Positions 18,601-27,049 of a stretch of 64,000 nt of DNA are shown here, piece by piece (the stretch's first letter is position 1; the number at the start of each line of letters is the position of its first letter). The notes beneath the pieces were generated by a model. The model was not told where the DNA came from and did not search any database. It saw only the letters and a list, made by a program, of their open reading frames with translations. The position numbers and the translations under genes were made by a program. Origin of the DNA: Caryophanales bacterium UBA2298 (lineage in GTDB: Bacteria; Bacillota_I; Bacilli_A; Izemoplasmatales; Hujiaoplasmataceae). Where the stretch lies: positions 1 to 64,000 of the forward strand of contig DDWA01000011.1 of assembly GCA_002345425.1 (NCBI GenBank), given 5' to 3'.

Positions 18601-18912
18601 ATAAGTTAAAGTGTAATCTCCTGCTGTATTTAAATCAACTGTACCAGTCAATTCAATGCTTGCAGTAAGAGAACCGTCTTCAGCGTCTGTAGCTGTAACT
18701 CCAGTTAATGGGTTAAAAGCATCCCCAACATATACTGTTACATCATCTGCACCGCTAATTACAGGTAATGTATTTTCGCCTGTAGTTACAGTCGTAGGAG
18801 TTCCAGTTGTTGAAGGTTGTGTGGTTGGTGTTGTAGTTGTAGTTTTACCACCACATGCAACAATACCTACAAATAGGAATGCTGCCATTAAAATCATAAA
18901 TACTTTTTTCAA
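15667..18912 (-). CDS. oppA: Oligopeptide ABC transporter substrate-binding lipoprotein OppA, multi-domain
   Basis: Binding protein that captures peptides for the downstream Opp transporter. A lipoprotein signal ends at Cys20. Residues 24-45 are a Thr/Pro-rich linker, and about 48-127 form an Ig-like domain with the VTDSRGG pattern of the HYR/DUF5011 type. The SBP_bac_5 peptide-binding fold occupies about 135-800 (for example AIDRQKLAEEVL and the earlier WRITLRDDLEWYYHPD). About 830-1081 is beta-rich and contains two similar repeats of about 85 residues, resembling fibronectin-type modules. At 1081 residues it is twice the size of ordinary OppA (about 540). The ATG is preceded by a GGAG site. 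Promoter elements lie at 18975-19070. Function from the central domain is secure; the accessory domains presumably act as surface spacers or adhesion modules. Confidence 0.9.
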   Translation of the reverse strand: MKKVFMILMAAFLFVGIVACGGKTTTTTPTTQPSTTGTPTTVTTGENTLPVISGADDVTVYVGDAFNPLTGVTATDAEDGSLTASIELTGTVDLNTAGDYTLTYTVTDSRGGEAEVTRVVTVILLELVYPTGMYNYKFATTELRHTFMAAAEKYLMNNMYGGIPLFANGGFVLYSSRLQLPVEDYVAVMGYGTGFATMTADDSTVLMDNGQPGNVGEYTYRTTISTNPGTWNQWLYDTSTDSDLMGVYMDALYTYHFNDDKTGYAVVPSMAASDPTPVDSYITETGKEVSKVWRITLRDDLEWYYHPDTVITGLPVGHEVIDANDFVETFKLALDKEWFRAISGGGDFISSTNKIKNAQEYLDGSATWEEVGIKLINDLTFEFEFVDDQSDWNVRYFLSSFVMTPINIDLFEALGGEVDTDVDGSYGTDNKTIAYHGPYFVNYFEADKILRYKENPNYHNPNEYFYTGYTFSVIEDSAVRFQEFVAGKLESTSLPTENYDEYKDYPGIRQVPGATTFRMMINGLGTVQNQRDQFPDGTWVPEPILANQDFKMAMFFAIDRQKLAEEVLKTSTTQMYLFSDAYLVDPEMGVPYRQTDQGLTVGEGLSPSTYGYNVDAARAYWELAIDALVADGTYTAGTQAAFNVIQLDFNIFSGSVAQSLMGDYIKTTFESLFISYDHYIKVQINVQPKDFPGIYYDYMMVGEFDLSIGGISGSTLDAASFLDVFSSDNRGGFTLNWGIDTSPAEIEIRYTDFEGVRHWEMWSFDAITAALNGQVYLQNGEEAIVPAAVVTDYTPTSVFVEIREFNNAAFTNLTYTVEYYSYDDDAYYPLDGFIDIPITAATFEITGLDNYYYWYDASGSIAYQGDYQVVVTYALTEDTSLGASTTTPWFTTDTILPGSATNGRYPAANLTLTPTSAVVNLVLNADYSEAITAMDVYSITDSFAAVTTATVDFTNLAAVSIGNLEIDTYYLVVITFADGNWDAIRFSTPGPIASAVVTPAETSATINLTVNESDSVTRTITAAVVYLNADDTVVAGATVDYTNYTAISVTGLTAETAYYIEFTFSDGSVGYVDVVTPAPTA

Positions 18913-18974
18913 TTTTTTTTCTCCTCTCTTTTTACTTTCTTTTCAGTCTATATAAATTCCATTTTTTAATGAAA

Positions 18975-19070
18975 ATTATATCAGTCTAACTTCCCAGTTT
19001 GATAGCAAACTAGACAACTAGACCTAGAAAACTGTTAAGTAATTATACCATACAATTTTTAGGGTGTAAA
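18975..19070 (-). promoter_or_regulatory. oppA promoter region and structured 5' leader
   Basis: Reading the minus strand, a good promoter is visible: -35 TTTACA (19065-19070), 17-bp spacer, -10 TATAAT (19042-19047) with an extended TG (TGGTATAAT). Downstream, an inverted repeat (18996-19001 with 19006-19011, outer arms 18984-18988 with 19019-19023) could form a leader hairpin. A second extended -10 (TGATATAAT, 18975-18983) lies closer to the gene. The rest of 19071-19192 shows only AT-rich sequence. Confidence 0.65.
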
Positions 19071-19192
19071 GAAACCTTTTGAAAAAACAAGTATAAAAAC
19101 TCTCGATTTTTTGGCCAAACTATCTATTTAACTTTATCTCAAACTAAAAATTTATAAAAAACAAAATCTAAATCAATCTTAAAACCAGTTAT

Positions 19193-21421
19193 TTAGCCCT
19201 GTGCTTTAATTTGGGTAATGATTTCAATCAACTTAGTATCACTAGTGACATTTGACATAAAGTAATCTACTTCAATACCACCTTCGACACTTAAATATTG
19301 ATATCCATCTACTTCGTTGCCAATTCTTGTACTTAAAACATTATTTGTACTAATCATAATTGCAGAACCGTCAGGATTCATAACAACGCCGATTGAACAA
19401 GCTCCACCACTTGAATTTTGCCCAAGAATAGGGATTCCTAATTCTTTAGCCATTGAAGCAAACATATTAGCCGCGCTAAATGTTACGCTGGAAGTTAAGA
19501 CATACCAATTATAGTTATATGCCACATAATCACTTTCAATATAGTAAGTTACCGCTGATCCATCTGCAGGATTTTGTGAATGATAAGTATATTGACCTTC
19601 TGTCATATAACCAAAGATTCTCATAACTGCACCAATATTACCACCGGTATTATAAGATAAGTCAATAACAACATCTTCTACACTTGATGGCAGACCATCT
19701 AAAATCGCTTTAAATTCATTTGGTGTATCGATATTAAAACCAGTAATATGAATAATAGCGATTGTATCATTATTGATTAAAGAGTACTCCGGTAAGTTAC
19801 TATAACTACCAAATTTGATATCCAATAAATCTTGCATTGCCCATAAGCCTTCATAAAATGCGGTTGATTTAGGGCCTAAATCATTAATGGATAATCCAGG
19901 GACTCTCGGATTTTCCCAATAACCATCAAACTGATAGGAAGTATGCAAATCATCAAGTCCATAAGCTAAATTGAAAATCTTAGAATAAAGGTTAATATCT
20001 CCACCTTTTATCATAGACTCAGCATAAGCATATAATACTTCATAATATGTATCATAACCTTTTTCTGGTTTTAAGCCATAGAAATAATCCATAACGAAAG
20101 CCAAGAAATTATAAGTTGCAAGTTTCATATCTGTAGGAGCTGATGCAGAATTCAAAGAACTTGTTTGAATTTGTGTAATTAATGCTGGATCAGAATCGCT
20201 TGAAATCACGAATGTATCAATACCCCAAAGTTTATCCCCATTATAATAAACATCATAATAGATATCTCCTGCAAACAAACGGTTAGCTACATGTAAAGGC
20301 ATTAAATAATAATTTTCTACCCCGTCATTGTAAACAACTAAATCAAAATTATAAAAACCTAAAGGAATAACTACTTCTTGTCCATCAACATAATCTGCAT
20401 CGACATAGTTAAGGCCTTCGCCGTAGTCAGACTCTGTTGAAGCGATATATCCTGCAAAGAAATCAAAGTTATTTACTGTAAAGGTGTTATCAGTAAAATT
20501 GATTTCCGCGTAATAACTTTCTGTTATTGTCGTAACTCCATCTAAATCCAAATACTCAATATCATAAGATACTCTTAAAACGTCTGGTTGTGGATTTGAA
20601 TAACTAATAATTGACGTATCAATCGCACCTTCTAAAAGAGTAATAAAAGTTTGCACATCAACATAAGGAACACTTCCATTATCAACATAGAAAATATCAA
20701 CTGCTGGGTTATTAGCAACTACATACTCAGTTGAAGTCCCTTCAAAAGGTAATTGTACTTGAGAAGTTACTGAAACTTCTTGATTAGGTTGTACGGTAAA
20801 TGTAAAGTTCTTGGTCGTAATATAGGTGCCATTAACTGCTCTTAATGTTAAAATAACTTCCTCTGGATTAGACCCTACTGGTGGATTGATAATAAAACCG
20901 CTACCGGTAATAACCATCGGATTACTAGAACTCCAATAAAAATAAGTTCCATTAGCTCCGAATTTTGGTAAAGTCAAATTAGGAAAAGTCAAATTAACGG
21001 AATTAACATCGAGCAATGCTAAGTCTTCATTAGTTGGTCCCGTCTCGACTACTGTTATTACAAAAGATGCTTCGACAGTATTATCCCCGGAATCAGTAAC
21101 ACTTAAATTTATAGTGTATGTTCCTGGAACTTGATAATCAAAACCATTATCATTAACAATAATTGATGAAGTTATATCACCATCTAAATCATCTTCCACA
21201 GTAATACCAGTAAGAAGATCATAATTTGTACCTTCATCGATAGTAACATCTTCAACACCATTAAACACCGGTGCATTATCAACGGTTGTTGTTGGTACAT
21301 AGGTTGTTGGAGCTTCAGTAGTTGGCGCAGCGGTTGTTGGTGGTAAAGTTGTTACTCCATTACAGCCAGCAAAACCGGCAATAAACATGAATACAATTAA
21401 TAAACCAAATAATTTTTTCAA
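19193..21421 (-). CDS. S41-family (C-terminal processing-like) peptidase lipoprotein with Ig-like domain
   Basis: A surface serine protease candidate. The signal peptide ends in a lipobox at Cys20, then a Thr/Pro-rich linker (about 24-46) and an Ig-like domain (about 50-127, containing VTDSGDN). After about 300 residues of undefined beta-rich sequence, the C-terminal 220 residues read as an S41 peptidase: DTIAIIHITGF near 557, VVIDLSYNTGGN near 590, then TFSAANMFASMAKELGIPI near 655 with the likely nucleophile Ser, and GGACSIG after it. No classic PDZ domain is evident. It has the same N-terminal architecture as OppA, the next gene downstream on the same strand. Peptidase family is likely; the target (perhaps proteins that feed peptides to Opp) is inference. 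Confidence 0.75.
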   Translation of the reverse strand: MKKLFGLLIVFMFIAGFAGCNGVTTLPPTTAAPTTEAPTTYVPTTTVDNAPVFNGVEDVTIDEGTNYDLLTGITVEDDLDGDITSSIIVNDNGFDYQVPGTYTINLSVTDSGDNTVEASFVITVVETGPTNEDLALLDVNSVNLTFPNLTLPKFGANGTYFYWSSSNPMVITGSGFIINPPVGSNPEEVILTLRAVNGTYITTKNFTFTVQPNQEVSVTSQVQLPFEGTSTEYVVANNPAVDIFYVDNGSVPYVDVQTFITLLEGAIDTSIISYSNPQPDVLRVSYDIEYLDLDGVTTITESYYAEINFTDNTFTVNNFDFFAGYIASTESDYGEGLNYVDADYVDGQEVVIPLGFYNFDLVVYNDGVENYYLMPLHVANRLFAGDIYYDVYYNGDKLWGIDTFVISSDSDPALITQIQTSSLNSASAPTDMKLATYNFLAFVMDYFYGLKPEKGYDTYYEVLYAYAESMIKGGDINLYSKIFNLAYGLDDLHTSYQFDGYWENPRVPGLSINDLGPKSTAFYEGLWAMQDLLDIKFGSYSNLPEYSLINNDTIAIIHITGFNIDTPNEFKAILDGLPSSVEDVVIDLSYNTGGNIGAVMRIFGYMTEGQYTYHSQNPADGSAVTYYIESDYVAYNYNWYVLTSSVTFSAANMFASMAKELGIPILGQNSSGGACSIGVVMNPDGSAIMISTNNVLSTRIGNEVDGYQYLSVEGGIEVDYFMSNVTSDTKLIEIITQIKAQG

Positions 21422-21526
21422 AATTTAACCTCCTGATGTTTCTTATCAAAATAATATTTTAAATATTATATATCATATGTTGCTAAATATCAACAAGATT
21501 TAAGATATTAACTTCTTGCAGAAATT

Positions 21527-22237
21527 TTATTTATTTAAAATCAAAACTAATTGGGTTGCTGAAGCAAAACCATTGTTTTGTAAATATGTTTTTAATTCTT
21601 CAGCTTCTTTTACATATTCATTATAAGATTCACTTTCGTTGACTTGACAAAGTAAACGATCGATTATTTTATAAAAACCATCCAAATCATCTGATTCGCT
21701 AGGTAAATCATATTTCATTTGCCAGTAATCAAGCAGATTTAAATCTTTATTTGATTTTAGAATCTCAATAATCTGTTCTTCAGTATATGTTTCTTGATGA
21801 ACTCTCCCTAATTCTCTGTCAATCTTAGCCGCAAAATGATGTAATAATTTATGAGATATTTGTTTGGCATTTAACTTATCTGAAATCATCTCATTAATAA
21901 TGACTATTCCTTCAGGTTTTACGACCTTTTTCATTTGCTTTAATGTAGCTTCGATATCAGGCAAATGATGCAATGTATTTGATAAACAAACAATGTCAAA
22001 ACTGTTATCCGCTAAATTGGTTTTTAAAATGTCATCTTCCACAAATTTAATTTTCGGATTATCCTTGAAGGTTTTTTGATTCATTTGCAAAAGATAATCG
22101 ACTATATCTATCCCAATAATCTCTTGATAATCTTGATATAGATAATCAATCAAAGCGATGAAATCACCTCTGCCAGTGCCGATGTCAAGAATTTTGGCAT
22201 TGGAATATCTTTTTAAGTACTTTTTTAACCTCTCCAT
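21527..22237 (-). CDS. Class I SAM-dependent methyltransferase
   Basis: A 236-residue cytoplasmic methyltransferase. Motif I is KILDIGTGRGDF (about residues 16-27 of this start), motif II ends in the acidic GIDIVDY, and SFDIVCLSNTLHHLPD near 100 is the motif IV region with the LHH pattern of the Methyltransf_11/25 families. The acceptor substrate cannot be told. I start the gene at the ATG at 22237 because AGAGG lies 7 bases before it; a TTG two codons upstream overlaps that site and is unlikely. It stands alone, divergent from the membrane protein gene at 22352. Confidence 0.8.
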   Translation of the reverse strand: MERLKKYLKRYSNAKILDIGTGRGDFIALIDYLYQDYQEIIGIDIVDYLLQMNQKTFKDNPKIKFVEDDILKTNLADNSFDIVCLSNTLHHLPDIEATLKQMKKVVKPEGIVIINEMISDKLNAKQISHKLLHHFAAKIDRELGRVHQETYTEEQIIEILKSNKDLNLLDYWQMKYDLPSESDDLDGFYKIIDRLLCQVNESESYNEYVKEAEELKTYLQNNGFASATQLVLILNK

Positions 22238-22322
22238 AAACAACCTCTTGAATTTAAGATATAAATATTATACATAAAGAATGTGATTTTTAAATGGAGT
22301 TAAGACAAATGATAAAAAAAAA

Positions 22323-22331
22323 TGCTATAAT
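22323..22331 (+). promoter_or_regulatory. Extended -10 promoter for the 22352 gene
   Basis: TGCTATAAT lies 20 bp before the start codon, with a GGAGG ribosome site between. No convincing -35 box is seen, which fits an extended -10 promoter. Confidence 0.6.
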
Positions 22332-22351
22332 TTAAAAATGGGAGGTTTATA

Positions 22352-23041
22352 ATGAAAAAAATTGATTTTGTTTTTGTACTTTTCTTAATAATTATTATCA
22401 CTTTGCTAATAATTCCAAATACGAGAATCTTTATTGGTGATGCAAGTTCAAACTTCCCTTATTTATTAGGCTTTATTAAAACGGCAATCTTAGCTACCTA
22501 TGGAGAAATGATTGCTTCAAGAATAGCTACCAAGAATTACTTTTATAAAAAAGGTTTAATCTACCGTTTTATCATTTGGGGTTTTTTAGGAATGGCTTTT
22601 GTCTTGGTTTTCAAGATTTTTGATCAAGGCGTTAGAGCCAGCATGATTAGTGGTTTATTAATCAATCCTAATAGTTACAATCTCTTAACCAATATATATA
22701 TTGCTTTTACAGTTAGTTTCTTTATGAATTTAATCTTTGCGCCAACATTTATGATTTTACATCGTTTCACCGATACTTTTATCGATCTTGGCGAAGGTCA
22801 AATTAGAAAAATATTCAGAGTTAAGGGTAAAGATGTAATAGACAAAATTGACTGGCAAGGTTTCTTTGGTTTTGTTGTTTTAAAAACAATACCTTTATTT
22901 TGGATTCCCGCTCATACAATCACTTTTTTACTTCCGGAAAATTACCGAATATTAAGTGCTGGCTTTTTATCGATTGCTTTAGGCTTAATCTTAACATTAT
23001 CAAAAATGAGAAAGAAGGATATAAATGAAAAACTATCGTAA
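22352..23041 (+). CDS. Uncharacterised membrane protein
   Basis: A 229-residue membrane protein that I do not assign to a named family with confidence. Hydrophobic segments are visible near residues 5-24, 35-55, 70-92, 112-138, 170-188 and 196-216. Conserved-looking features are [20 protein letters not shown] with GEMIASRI near the N-terminus and the [17 protein letters not shown] segment near the C-terminus, whose layout recalls Mpv17/PMP22-type proteins. Its stop overlaps the YjbQ-like gene by 17 bp, so the two are co-translated. A good GGAGG site and an extended -10 promoter precede it. Confidence 0.6.
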   Translation: MKKIDFVFVLFLIIIITLLIIPNTRIFIGDASSNFPYLLGFIKTAILATYGEMIASRIATKNYFYKKGLIYRFIIWGFLGMAFVLVFKIFDQGVRASMISGLLINPNSYNLLTNIYIAFTVSFFMNLIFAPTFMILHRFTDTFIDLGEGQIRKIFRVKGKDVIDKIDWQGFFGFVVLKTIPLFWIPAHTITFLLPENYRILSAGFLSIALGLILTLSKMRKKDINEKLS

Positions 23042-23441
23042 GGAATTATGGTTTAACACCAACAAAAGACGAGAATATATCAATATCACTAAAGAAGTTG
23101 AAATTGCTATTAATGAAAGTAAAATTAAAGAAGGCTTAGTTTTAATCAACACGATGCACATAACTTCTTCTGTTTTCATCAATGACGATGAAAGAGGACT
23201 CCTTCAAGATTTTGAAAACTTCTTGGAGAAATTAGTTCCAGAAAAACCTTATTCTCAATATCAACACAACGGCTACGAAGACAATGCTGACGCTCATATC
23301 AAAAGACAGTTGATGGGTAGAGAAGTCGTTTGTGCAGTTACTGAAGGTAAACTGGATTTCGGTCCTTGGGAGCAAATCTTTTACGGTGAGTTTGACGGGA
23401 AAAGAAATAAACGCGTTTTAATTAAAATTATCGGTGAATAA
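23025..23441 (+). CDS. YjbQ/UPF0047 family protein
   Basis: A 138-residue single-domain cytoplasmic protein of the UPF0047 (YjbQ) family. Family patterns are clear: [16 protein letters not shown] at about 43-58, [18 protein letters not shown] near 85-102 and [16 protein letters not shown] near 114-129. Some members have thiamine-phosphate synthase activity in vitro, but the physiological role is unsettled. The gene overlaps the preceding membrane protein by 17 bp, and an AAGGA site lies inside that gene. The full family length is present. Confidence 0.88.
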   Translation: MKNYRKELWFNTNKRREYINITKEVEIAINESKIKEGLVLINTMHITSSVFINDDERGLLQDFENFLEKLVPEKPYSQYQHNGYEDNADAHIKRQLMGREVVCAVTEGKLDFGPWEQIFYGEFDGKRNKRVLIKIIGE

Positions 23442-23524
23442 AAGACAATAAGTCCTAAATTATTGGAATATCATTTTACCTATGTTAAAATTAAATTATA
23501 AAAAGAAGAAAGGAACTGAAAAAA

Positions 23525-25216
23525 ATGAAATTTAAAGATTTTAAGTACGAAAGACCAAATATCGAAGAATTTGTCGATAAAACTAAAACTCTTCTAGCCC
23601 AAATCGGGGAAGATGAATCAGCTGAAACTGAGATTAAAGCGATTAAAGCTATCTTTGATCTAAATGATGAAATGGATAGTATGATTACTTTAGTATCGAT
23701 CAGAAATTCACTTAATACCCAAGATGAGTTTTATGAATTAGAACAGGATTTTTTTAACGACAACATTCCTGAACTTCAACAATATGAACATATCTTTTCA
23801 TCAAAGATTTTAAAGTCAAAAAATCGTAAAACTTTAGAAAAAGAGTTCGGTGAATTAATGTTTAAAACCGCTGAACTAAGACAAAAAACATTTGACCCAA
23901 AAATTATACCTCTGCTTCAGCAAGAAAACAAACTTTCAACTGAATATTCTAAATTATTAGCATCAGCGAAAATCGAGTTTGAAGGTGGAACTTATAATTT
24001 AAGTCAAATGGGACCATTCTTACAAAACTTAGACCGCGATATTCGTCACCGCGCTCAATTAAAAGTTTCGGAATTCTTCGCTAACAATGAAGAACTTTTA
24101 GATCGCATTTATGACGATATGGTAAAGCTGAGAACTAAAATCGCACTTGATTTGGGTTATGAAAATTATGTACAACTAGGCTATGACCGTTTAGGTAGAA
24201 CTGATTATAATTACATAGACGTCAAGAATTATCGTGACCAAATTTATCGTGATGTGGTTCCTGTAGTAGCTGAATTAAAACAAAGAGCCGCAAAAAGAAT
24301 TGGCATTGAAAACCCGAAATCTTATGACTTGGCTTTGTCATTCTTAAACGGTAACCCTACTCCTAAAGGTGATAGAACTTGGCAAGTAAATGTTGCTAAA
24401 AAAATGTATAAAGAAATGTCAAATGAAACAAATGAGTTCTTTAACTTCATGTTAGATCATGATTTACTTGATTTAGATAGTGTGCCTGGAAAAGCTGGTG
24501 GTGGCTATTGTACATATATTCCTAAATATAAAACTCCATTTATCTTTGCCAACTTCAACGGTACTAGCCATGACGTCGATGTTTTAACTCATGAAGCTGG
24601 TCATGCTTTCCAAGTTTATTCCAGTAAAGATAATTTCCCTGGATATCGTTGGCCGACATATGAAGCTGCGGAAATTCATTCTATGAGTATGGAATTCTTG
24701 GCTTGGCCTTGGATTGACGGTTTCTTTAAAGACGATACTGAAAAATATAAATTCTATCATTTGGACAGTTCCATCTCCTTCTTGCCTTATGGCGTAGCGG
24801 TCGATGAATTCCAACATGAAATCTATTTCAACCCAGATATGACTAAAGAAGAAAGAAAAGCAACATGGAGAAAAGTCGAAAAGAAATATTTACCATATAA
24901 AGATTATGACGATGACGATTTCTTAGAAAAAGGAACGTTCTGGTATCGTCAAGGTCATATCTTCGGTTCACCTTTCTATTACATCGATTATACCTTAGCT
25001 CAAATATTAGCTTTCCAATATTGGGTTAAATCTAGAGTTGACCATGAAGAAGCCTTTGCTTCTTACTTGGGATTATGCCGTTTAGGCGGTTCTAAGAGCT
25101 TTGTAAATCTAATCAAAGCTGTTAATCTTGATAATCCTTTCGAAGACGGTACAGTTAAAAAAGTCATCAAACCTATCAAGGCTTACCTTGACAGTGTTGA
25201 TGACCAAAAATTATAA
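23525..25216 (+). CDS. M3-family oligoendopeptidase (PepF-like)
   Basis: Cytoplasmic zinc metallopeptidase that degrades oligopeptides, a natural partner of the Opp importer in this window. The zinc-binding motif is TH-EAGH in LTHEAGHAFQVY (residues about 353-364, HExxH), with the third ligand Glu in AAEIHSMSMEFLAWPW about 25 residues later. The helical M3 fold covers the whole 563 residues, the standard length for M3 oligoendopeptidases. An AAAGGAA site precedes the ATG. It seems to be a single-gene unit. The choice between PepF and related M3 subfamilies is not resolved. Confidence 0.92.
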   Translation: MKFKDFKYERPNIEEFVDKTKTLLAQIGEDESAETEIKAIKAIFDLNDEMDSMITLVSIRNSLNTQDEFYELEQDFFNDNIPELQQYEHIFSSKILKSKNRKTLEKEFGELMFKTAELRQKTFDPKIIPLLQQENKLSTEYSKLLASAKIEFEGGTYNLSQMGPFLQNLDRDIRHRAQLKVSEFFANNEELLDRIYDDMVKLRTKIALDLGYENYVQLGYDRLGRTDYNYIDVKNYRDQIYRDVVPVVAELKQRAAKRIGIENPKSYDLALSFLNGNPTPKGDRTWQVNVAKKMYKEMSNETNEFFNFMLDHDLLDLDSVPGKAGGGYCTYIPKYKTPFIFANFNGTSHDVDVLTHEAGHAFQVYSSKDNFPGYRWPTYEAAEIHSMSMEFLAWPWIDGFFKDDTEKYKFYHLDSSISFLPYGVAVDEFQHEIYFNPDMTKEERKATWRKVEKKYLPYKDYDDDDFLEKGTFWYRQGHIFGSPFYYIDYTLAQILAFQYWVKSRVDHEEAFASYLGLCRLGGSKSFVNLIKAVNLDNPFEDGTVKKVIKPIKAYLDSVDDQKL

Positions 25217-25225
25217 GTGTATCGG

Positions 25226-25255
25226 TTGCAATAAGCTCTAAAAAAGCGTTATAAT
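25226..25255 (+). promoter_or_regulatory. Promoter of the ferritin gene
   Basis: -35 TTGCAA (25226-25231), an 18-bp spacer and -10 TATAAT (25250-25255), followed by a strong AAAGGAGG site before the start codon at 25286. No Fur-box-like palindrome was recognised. Confidence 0.75.
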
Positions 25256-25285
25256 AGTATATGAAAGAAAAAGGAGGAAATAGAA

Positions 25286-25762
25286 ATGGATAAAAAATTA
25301 ATCGAAGCTATCAATGTACAATTAAATTTTGAGATTGAATCAGCTCATGTTTACTTAGCTATGCAAAATTATTTCGCTAACAAATCACTAAAGGGATTTG
25401 AACATTGGTTCCAAATTCAATTCCGTGAAGAATTAGAACATGCTCAAAAATTTATGAATTATATGAATGATCGCGGAGCGAGGGTTGATATTCGGGGATT
25501 TGCTACACCAAAAAATGAATTTGAATCAGTCCTAGAAATCTTGGAAACTTCTTTGAATCATGAAAAAGAAGTGACAAAAAGAATCAATAATCTAATGACG
25601 ATGGCGATGGAATTAAAAGATTACGCTACTATTGCTTTATTACAATGGTATGTCAATGAACAAGTTGAAGAGGAAGCAAACTTTTCTGAATTGATTGACA
25701 AAGTTAAAATGACAGGCAATCACGGCCTCTTGATGCTTGACCATGTTGTAGGTAAAAGATAA
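25286..25762 (+). CDS. ftnA: Ferritin (bacterial non-haem, FtnA-type)
   Basis: Iron-storage ferritin: a four-helix bundle that assembles into a 24-mer shell, oxidises Fe(II) and stores the mineral. At 158 residues it is near full length for the non-haem class (about 165). The ferroxidase ligands expected for FtnA are visible: Glu16, Glu49 and His52 (in REELEHAQ), and the later NEQVEEE segment near 128-134. It has its own promoter with TATAAT and a terminator shared with the convergent kinase gene. It is the second ferritin-like protein in the window after the EncFtn homologue. Confidence 0.94.
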   Translation: MDKKLIEAINVQLNFEIESAHVYLAMQNYFANKSLKGFEHWFQIQFREELEHAQKFMNYMNDRGARVDIRGFATPKNEFESVLEILETSLNHEKEVTKRINNLMTMAMELKDYATIALLQWYVNEQVEEEANFSELIDKVKMTGNHGLLMLDHVVGKR

Positions 25763-25775
25763 GTTTTAAAAAATT

Positions 25776-25803
25776 AAAGGAGCTAATTTTAGCTCCTTTT
25801 TTT
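25776..25803. terminator. Bidirectional terminator between ferritin and kinase genes
   Basis: A 9-bp perfect stem (25776-25784 with 25791-25799) with a 6-base loop; T-run on the plus strand and A-run on the left arm for the minus strand. Confidence 0.9.
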
Positions 25804-26932
25804 ATATCAAATTTTCGTGCCAATCATTGATAAAATCAATTAATTCCTGATACTCAGGACTTCTAGCATTTCTGACATAAAAACCACTGGTAGACATTCC
25901 TGTCAATAAGGCTTGATTTGGTTTTAATCCTAATAACATTCCTAACATAAAACCAGCATTGAAATTATCGCCTGCACCTGTTGTAAGTTTTGGTTTAGCA
26001 ACATAAGGACCAGTCTCTTCATAAAATTCATTGTCAACTACGCAGCATGATCTATCAACTGGATGAATGACAAGACCGTAAATTTCTAAATAATTATATA
26101 AAGCTTGATTTAAGTCTTCTAAAGATACTTGCATATTCTTTAAACTAACTTCATCAAACAAGTTTAAGACGTTAGCTACGTCATAAGCTTCTTTTTTATT
26201 CAAGCCGAGAATTACTCTAAAATAGCCGCCAAATTCCTTAAGAAGATTCAAGGCTTCAACTATTTCATCACTTTCTCTTTTTTCTGGATCAGCTAAATCG
26301 ATGAACATAAAAGGTTTAGTGTTTTTCTTGGGAAGATCTACTATTATATTTTTTAAAAGTTTTTGCCAAAGATCGGTCATGTTTGGTAACATTGACCAAT
26401 TCACTGTAGCGAACATATCAATCTCGGAAATCATCTTTTCTAAGTTTTCTTCACCAACACAATTAATCAACTGTTCATAAGTAACATTGGTTAATGAACT
26501 CATTTTTCCTAAAATTAATTTCCCATCATCAAATTCTAAAGCATCAGAATGACCTGGATTTTCGATAGTGTAAACCTTCACTTTTTCTTCTAAACTCTTA
26601 AAAACGTCATTAAGCGTAGGGTATCCCAAAGAACCAATATAGGTAATCTTAGCGCCGGCATTAGACATGGCATTACACATAATCGGGCCATTTCCACCAA
26701 TTTTCTTAACTACCGGAACAAGTTCAATATTAGTTGAAAGTCCACTTGCTTTTTGAATTCTTTTAGCAAAATCTTCAATTGTATCAATTCTTTTGAAATT
26801 AGCACTATCCATTCTTTTATCAACCACATGGATTATCTCATCAACAAAACCGTCAAAACCGATTAACAGTTTAATAAGTTTTGGATCTTTATTCTTTAAA
26901 TCTTTTATCAAATCAAGCTTTTTATGTTCCAT
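25802..26932 (-). CDS. PfkB-family carbohydrate kinase
   Basis: A ribokinase-fold sugar or nucleoside kinase. The family's C-terminal signature is clear, TTGAGDNFNAGFMLGMLLGL near residues 315-334, with the catalytic Asp in GAGDNF and the anion hole before it. The N-terminal substrate region has the pattern GFDGFVDE (about 24-31) and KKIGGNGPIMCNAMSNAGA with the Gly-Gly motif near 90-108. At 376 residues it is longer than typical PfkB kinases (about 300-330), with an extended N-terminus. The substrate cannot be predicted. It stands alone; a TATAAT at 26962-26967 on the minus strand is the likely -10 box. Confidence 0.85.
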   Translation of the reverse strand: MEHKKLDLIKDLKNKDPKLIKLLIGFDGFVDEIIHVVDKRMDSANFKRIDTIEDFAKRIQKASGLSTNIELVPVVKKIGGNGPIMCNAMSNAGAKITYIGSLGYPTLNDVFKSLEEKVKVYTIENPGHSDALEFDDGKLILGKMSSLTNVTYEQLINCVGEENLEKMISEIDMFATVNWSMLPNMTDLWQKLLKNIIVDLPKKNTKPFMFIDLADPEKRESDEIVEALNLLKEFGGYFRVILGLNKKEAYDVANVLNLFDEVSLKNMQVSLEDLNQALYNYLEIYGLVIHPVDRSCCVVDNEFYEETGPYVAKPKLTTGAGDNFNAGFMLGMLLGLKPNQALLTGMSTSGFYVRNARSPEYQELIDFINDWHENLI

Positions 26933-26961
26933 ATATTTACCCCTTTAATAATTTTATCTCT

Positions 26962-26984
26962 ATTATACAATATCTCTGAGAGAT
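26962..26984. promoter_or_regulatory. Kinase -10 box and adjacent perfect palindrome
   Basis: On the minus strand TATAAT (26962-26967) lies about 30 bp upstream of the kinase start. Next to it is a 13-base palindrome, ATCTCTGAGAGAT (26972-26984), located within the region between the divergent kinase and SDR genes. An operator role is possible but only inferred. Confidence 0.45.
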
Positions 26985-27017
26985 TTTAAAATAAAAACTT
27001 CGAAAAAATAGTAATAG

Positions 27018-27026
27018 TGTTATAAT
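27018..27026 (+). promoter_or_regulatory. Extended -10 promoter for the SDR gene
   Basis: TGTTATAAT lies 23 bp upstream of the start codon, followed by an AGAGGAT ribosome site. No good -35 is visible. Confidence 0.6.
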
Positions 27027-27049
27027 AATCTTGATTAGAGGATAAATTA

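Noticed and set aside
18656..18955. Plus-strand open frame of 99 codons opposite the start of oppA
   Set aside because: It is the antisense of the Thr-rich linker and signal region (giving Val-rich sequence), a usual artefact of repetitive codons.
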